A stretch of 9,071 nucleotides of DNA from CAZAGT01 sp964484515. Lineage in GTDB: Bacteria > Desulfobacterota > DSM-4660 > Desulfatiglandales > HGW-15. Of the stretch, positions 7,193-9,071 are shown one piece after another (the stretch's first letter is position 1; every line of letters starts with the position of its first letter). The DNA lies in assembly GCA_964484515.1 (NCBI GenBank), contig CAZAGT010000200.1, positions 1 through 9,071 on the forward strand, given 5' to 3'. The translations under genes and the position numbers were made by a program. The notes beneath the pieces were generated by a model. That model did not search any database and was not told the DNA's origin. It saw nothing but the letters and a program-made list of their open reading frames with translations.

Positions 7193-7404
7193 GTGGCGGA
7201 GGTTTCCGCTGCGAGGGTCGGTGGAGAAACTCGCCGAGAAGAAGTGTACTCCTTCAGCCTGAGCCCCTTGGCAGACTTGATGCAACTTTCGGCGCGCCTC
7301 GCAGACCATTCGGCGACCTTACCGTGCAGGCCCTTTTCAGCCAGGGTCTTTCGGTACCGTTGCCAAAAGGCGTCCGTGCGATCGTGGTTAGGCTGCAATT
7401 CCAT
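7193..7404 (-). pseudogene. intI: Collapsed integron integrase (tyrosine recombinase) gene remnant
   Basis: On the minus strand an ATG at 7404 begins a frame whose residues 12-53 (AFWQRYRKTLAEKGLHGKVA, then EWSARRAESCIKSAKGLRLKEY) resemble the N-terminal core-binding domain of integron integrases. At about 7245 the similarity jumps to another frame reading FFSASFSTDPRSGNLRHLR (about 7243-7190). STDPRSG is the signature of the IntI-specific segment near the C-terminal catalytic half (compare STDPRSGVVRRHH in IntI1). An internal deletion of well over 100 codons, and loss of the C-terminus with the catalytic Arg/His/Tyr, are implied. A full IntI is about 320-340 residues. The protein cannot be active. 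The minus orientation, opposite to the cassettes, is the normal integron layout. Confidence 0.75.
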
Positions 7405-7412
7405 GGCGTGAA

Positions 7413-7417
7413 CCTCC
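7413..7417 (-). promoter_or_regulatory. Ribosome binding site of the integrase remnant
   Basis: On the minus strand GGAGG lies 8 nt before the ATG at 7404. It fixes the start of the integrase and shows that its 5' signals are still intact. Confidence 0.65.
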
Positions 7418-7447
7418 GGGCTTGGTAGCGAGATCCGTAGCCGCTGC

Positions 7448-7475
7448 ATCCTAACCGATTGAAATTGATAGTCAA
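7448..7475 (-). promoter_or_regulatory. Putative integrase promoter (PintI)
   Basis: Minus strand: TTGACT (7475-7470) and TAGGAT (7453-7448), 16 nt apart, match 5 of 6 and 4 of 6 sigma-70 consensus bases. It lies about 45 nt upstream of the integrase start. No convincing LexA box overlaps it. Confidence 0.4.
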
Positions 7476-7488
7476 AATATGTTATACT
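7459..7488 (+). promoter_or_regulatory. Putative cassette promoter (Pc)
   Basis: TTGAAA (7459-7464) and TATACT (7483-7488), with an 18-nt spacer, each match 5 of 6 sigma-70 consensus bases. It points toward the cassettes and overlaps the divergent integrase promoter, as expected for an integron platform. It is followed by the palindrome CTGCGCGCAG (7487-7496). Confidence 0.5.
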
Positions 7489-7520
7489 GCGCGCAGAAAT
7501 ATTGCCTTGTATCGCATACA

Positions 7521-7539
7521 ATCTAACCAACTGTTAAGC
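7521..7539 (+). other. attI-like integron recombination site
   Basis: ATCTAAC, a 5-nt spacer CAACT, then GTTAAGC gives the inverted pair of integrase-binding core boxes; the right box fits GTTRRRY exactly. The expected crossover is between G7533 and T7534. It sits between the integrase remnant and the first cassette, where attI belongs. Confidence 0.6.
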
Positions 7540-7552
7540 CGCCTACGGCGGC
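7538..7552 (+). repeat. Short perfect hairpin at the start of cassette 1
   Basis: GCCGCC (7538-7543), loop TAC, GGCGGC (7547-7552). It lies in the untranslated leader of cassette 1, immediately after the recombination point. There is no T-run, so it is not an obvious terminator; it could affect attI structure or leader RNA. Confidence 0.6.
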
Positions 7553-7615
7553 TCGTCCCGCGCCCCGTCAGGCTGTCTGAAGTGTTAAAATAATAAGGAG
7601 TTAAAAAGCTCGAAG

Positions 7616-8299
7616 ATGGAATTCGTTTCAGGTCAAGTTGGGAGGTCGTCGCTTTACTTTTTGGTGGGATACGCGGCTGCGCTCGCAACGTTTTCGCTGG
7701 CGGTAAGTGCAAAGACGCCGGTTTACTCTGGTATAGTGAATACAGTGCGACTGGCGCCACTGCCGTCGGCAATCTTAGGAGCTCCGTTAGTATCTCTTAT
7801 GGGCGTGCTCATCCACATATTTCGGAGCTTCGTGCAAAGTCATCTGCTCCGGCAGGGCACACACAAAATCAGTGTTCTGTCAGACTCGGAGCTTAACAGC
7901 CTTAGAATTGCTGCAGAGACAGCTCTTCCAAGTGGTTTCATACCACCGGCCTTTGAACGACCGGGGGAGTTCGAACGGCCACAAGCACAAGTCGACCCAG
8001 AATTTAACCCCTATCGGGCACATGAGAGATGGCTCTACGATCTACTTGCGGACCTGGTTCCTATAGCATCATTCGCTGTGATAGTTGTGTTCGCTCGTGC
8101 GATAGTTTTCTCTCTCTCCGGCTTAGACTGGGTGATACTTATTACAGCAGCCGCTGTCCTACTGATAGCAGGCGTTTCAATTCCGAGGCTTCGAATTGAA
8201 TTTACGATTCGAGACGTAGCCGTCTTCGTTGCTAAATGTCAATTCAAGGAAGACAATGAGACCACCCCAAGAACACCGCAAAGCAAGGGTTCGGCCTGA
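7616..8299 (+). CDS. Unrecognised four-helix membrane protein encoded by a gene cassette
   Basis: The 227-residue product has four hydrophobic stretches, near residues 12-32 (SLYFLVGYAAALATF), 49-70 (LPSAILGAPLVSLMGVLIHIF), 145-166 (LVPIASFAVIVVFARAIVF) and 168-190 (DWVILITAAAVLLIAG). A polar loop of about 75 residues lies between the second and third; it is rich in Pro and Glu at 104-125 (PPAFERPGEFERP) and ends in RAHERWLYDLLADL. The C-terminal ~35 residues are hydrophilic. This suggests an inner-membrane protein with two hairpins, but no known family is recognised. The nearest ribosome binding site, AAGGAG at 7595-7600, is 15 nt from the ATG, longer than usual, and no other start codon fits. 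It was likely expressed from the upstream cassette promoter. Confidence 0.75.
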   Translation: MEFVSGQVGRSSLYFLVGYAAALATFSLAVSAKTPVYSGIVNTVRLAPLPSAILGAPLVSLMGVLIHIFRSFVQSHLLRQGTHKISVLSDSELNSLRIAAETALPSGFIPPAFERPGEFERPQAQVDPEFNPYRAHERWLYDLLADLVPIASFAVIVVFARAIVFSLSGLDWVILITAAAVLLIAGVSIPRLRIEFTIRDVAVFVAKCQFKEDNETTPRTPQSKGSA

Positions 8300-8337
8300 C
8301 TTCTCGTGGCAACTGATGTTCTGGTGGTTATCCTGGG

Positions 8338-8443
8338 GCCTAACCAAACGCTGAACCTGACCGGGAGAATGATGCGGTTTTTCGTAAAGGTTTGTGCCGG
8401 CGCCAAAGTCTAGTGGTCGGCAGGTTAGCTCAAGACGTTGGCC
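8338..8443 (+). other. attC recombination site of cassette 1
   Basis: The left core box GCCTAAC (8338-8344) fits RYYYAAC, and the right box GTTGGCC (8437-8443) is one base off GTTRRRY. The inner boxes GCTGAACCTG (8350-8359) and CAGGTTAGC (8421-8429) are complementary except for one extra G (8353) on the left side. That single unpaired base is typical of folded attC sites and sets strand choice. The total length of 106 nt is within the usual attC range. Confidence 0.8.
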
Positions 8444-9009
8444 AAACACCACACAAGTACAAGTAAATTGCCATGACGCTAAAAAACCTTTTGATCAGAG
8501 ACGAGAAAAGCACCGATTATAGAGCAATCTCTGAGGTGACTATCGCAGCATTCGAAGAAATGGAAATCAGCAATCACACCGAGCAGTTTATCATAGAGGC
8601 ATTACGATCAGCGAAGGCCTTGTCCGTATCACTGGTCGCGGAGGTAGATGGACATGTTGTGGGACACATTGCCTTTTCTCCCGTGACTATGTCAGACGGT
8701 ACGAAAGACTGGTACGGTTTAGGCCCGGTTTCAGTGCATCCAGACTTTCAGCGCAAGGGCATTGGAAAGGCACTTATACGAGAAGGGCTGTCACGCTTGA
8801 AAGACCTTAAAGCAAAAGGCTGTTGTTTGGTCGGGCATCCACAATATTACCGGCGATTTGGGTTTGAGAATGTTGAGGGATTGATCCACGGGGGAGTTCC
8901 CCCGGAAGTCTTCTTCGTTCTTTCATTTGACGGAAACATCCCGCAAGGCCATGTCGTGTTTCACGAAGGATTTAAAGCTAATGGGCAATCGGGTAGCCGG
9001 GGGTCTTGA
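8438..9009 (+). mobile_element. Integron gene cassette 2, 3' end not identified
   Basis: It begins at the attC crossover of cassette 1 and contains one gene whose ATG comes 35 nt later, typical cassette spacing. No RYYYAAC box or attC-like fold is visible between the stop codon and the window end, so its attC is lost, interrupted or beyond the window. Confidence 0.55.
8473..9009 (+). CDS. GNAT family N-acetyltransferase (YhbS-like)
   Basis: The 178-residue protein has the GNAT fold signatures: an N-terminal LIRDEKSTDYRAISEVT strand-helix, a beta strand SLVAEVDGHVVGHIAF at 53-68, the beta4 segment WYGLGPVSVHPDF (80-92), and the acetyl-CoA pyrophosphate loop Q93-R-K-G-I-G-K-A100. CCLVGHPQYYRRFGF (117-131) and the FFVLSFDG segment are typical of the YhbS/COG3153 group. 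It would transfer an acetyl group from acetyl-CoA to an amine of unknown identity; acetyltransferases are frequent integron cargo. There is no clear ribosome binding site before the ATG, as often seen in cassettes. The C-terminal SGSRGS may read into a different element, since the stop codon sits inside a GC-rich hairpin. Confidence 0.85.
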   Translation: MTLKNLLIRDEKSTDYRAISEVTIAAFEEMEISNHTEQFIIEALRSAKALSVSLVAEVDGHVVGHIAFSPVTMSDGTKDWYGLGPVSVHPDFQRKGIGKALIREGLSRLKDLKAKGCCLVGHPQYYRRFGFENVEGLIHGGVPPEVFFVLSFDGNIPQGHVVFHEGFKANGQSGSRGS

Positions 9010-9071
9010 CCCCCCAGCCCCCACACCACCCCGCATGCGGGTCCGCACGGGGCGGTTCACAGAGATTACCG
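8999..9071. repeat. GC-rich hairpin block at the window end, possible edge of another mobile element
   Basis: GGGGGTC (8999-9005) and GACCCCC (9008-9014) form a stem around TT that spans the GNAT stop codon. It is followed by the perfect 12-bp palindrome CCCGCATGCGGG (9030-9041), nested within CCCC (9029-9032) and GGGG (9049-9052). No coding sequence is supported here. The folded, GC-rich sequence differs from the AT-richer cassette and could be the end of a group II intron or insertion sequence, which is inferred from style only. Confidence 0.4.

Larger units (their letters stand above)
7534..8437 (+). mobile_element. Integron gene cassette 1
   Basis: The unit is bounded by the attI crossover (G|TTAAGC) and the attC crossover (G|TTGGCC), about 904 nt. 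It carries one plus-strand gene followed by its attC, the standard cassette layout. It is more AT-rich than the operon to the left, in line with separate acquisition. Confidence 0.7.

Noticed and set aside
7487..7496. CTGCGCGCAG palindrome as a LexA (SOS) box controlling the integrase
   Set aside because: It lacks the CTGT-N8-ACAG spacing; a different lineage-specific operator is possible but nothing in the sequence supports it.
7084..7530. 148-codon minus-strand frame as one intact gene
   Set aside because: Only the part from 7404 to about 7245 looks like integrase; the upstream part lies in promoter/attI DNA and the downstream part is the complement of the amidotransferase fragment.
7521..7600. 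Reading the attI region as another attC (TCTAAC with the GCCGCC/GGCGGC hairpin)
   Set aside because: No matching right-hand core box or complementary inner box follows; the inverted pair with a 5-nt spacer next to the integrase fits attI better.
9022..9057. Group II intron domain V
   Set aside because: The 3' strand resembles one, but the upper stem has unequal sides and there is no GNRA tetraloop, so the call is not supported within this window.

Overview
This window looks like bacterial chromosomal DNA. It is GC-rich over about 1-7015 and visibly more AT-rich over about 7440-9000. The gene content (a split, archaeal-type glutamate synthase rich in Fe-S clusters, and a cytoplasmic molybdopterin oxidoreductase) suggests an anaerobic or facultatively anaerobic bacterium, possibly of the Desulfobacterota type. 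The assignment is weak because no rRNA or other marker gene is present. A 10-N scaffold gap at 1720-1729 shows that this is a draft assembly.

Region 1 (1-7015, continuing to about 7192) is one co-directional plus-strand gene group. It holds the 3' end of a glutamate-synthase FMN-domain protein (1-549), then a second FMN-domain protein with an N-terminal 2x[4Fe-4S] ferredoxin module (542-2050). After a 148-nt spacer carrying an inverted repeat comes a fusion of class II glutamine amidotransferase and GXGXG domains (2199-4838). A small, probably frameshifted gene follows (4835-5035), then a molybdopterin oxidoreductase (5036-7015) and the first ~35 codons of a class I glutamine amidotransferase-like gene (7076 to about 7192). 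Together these supply the parts of a glutamate synthase: ammonia release from glutamine, an FMN site, and a GXGXG scaffold. The two different FMN subunits and the attached molybdoenzyme suggest a redox-coupled or substrate-modified variant, but its actual reaction cannot be read from sequence.

Region 2 (about 7193-9009) is an integron. On the minus strand lies a collapsed integron integrase gene: start codon, ribosome binding site and promoter are intact, but most of the coding region has been deleted. Next to it are a divergent cassette promoter and an attI-like site (7521-7539). Cassette 1 (7534-8437) encodes an unrecognised protein with four predicted membrane segments and ends in a well-formed attC (8338-8443). 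A second cassette, encoding a YhbS-like GNAT acetyltransferase, starts at 8438. No attC is visible after it; the window ends in GC-rich hairpins (8999-9071) that could be the edge of another mobile element.

The junction near 7192 joins a truncated amidotransferase gene to the truncated integrase gene. Either the integron region was joined to this operon by a real deletion or recombination, or the junction is an assembly chimera.
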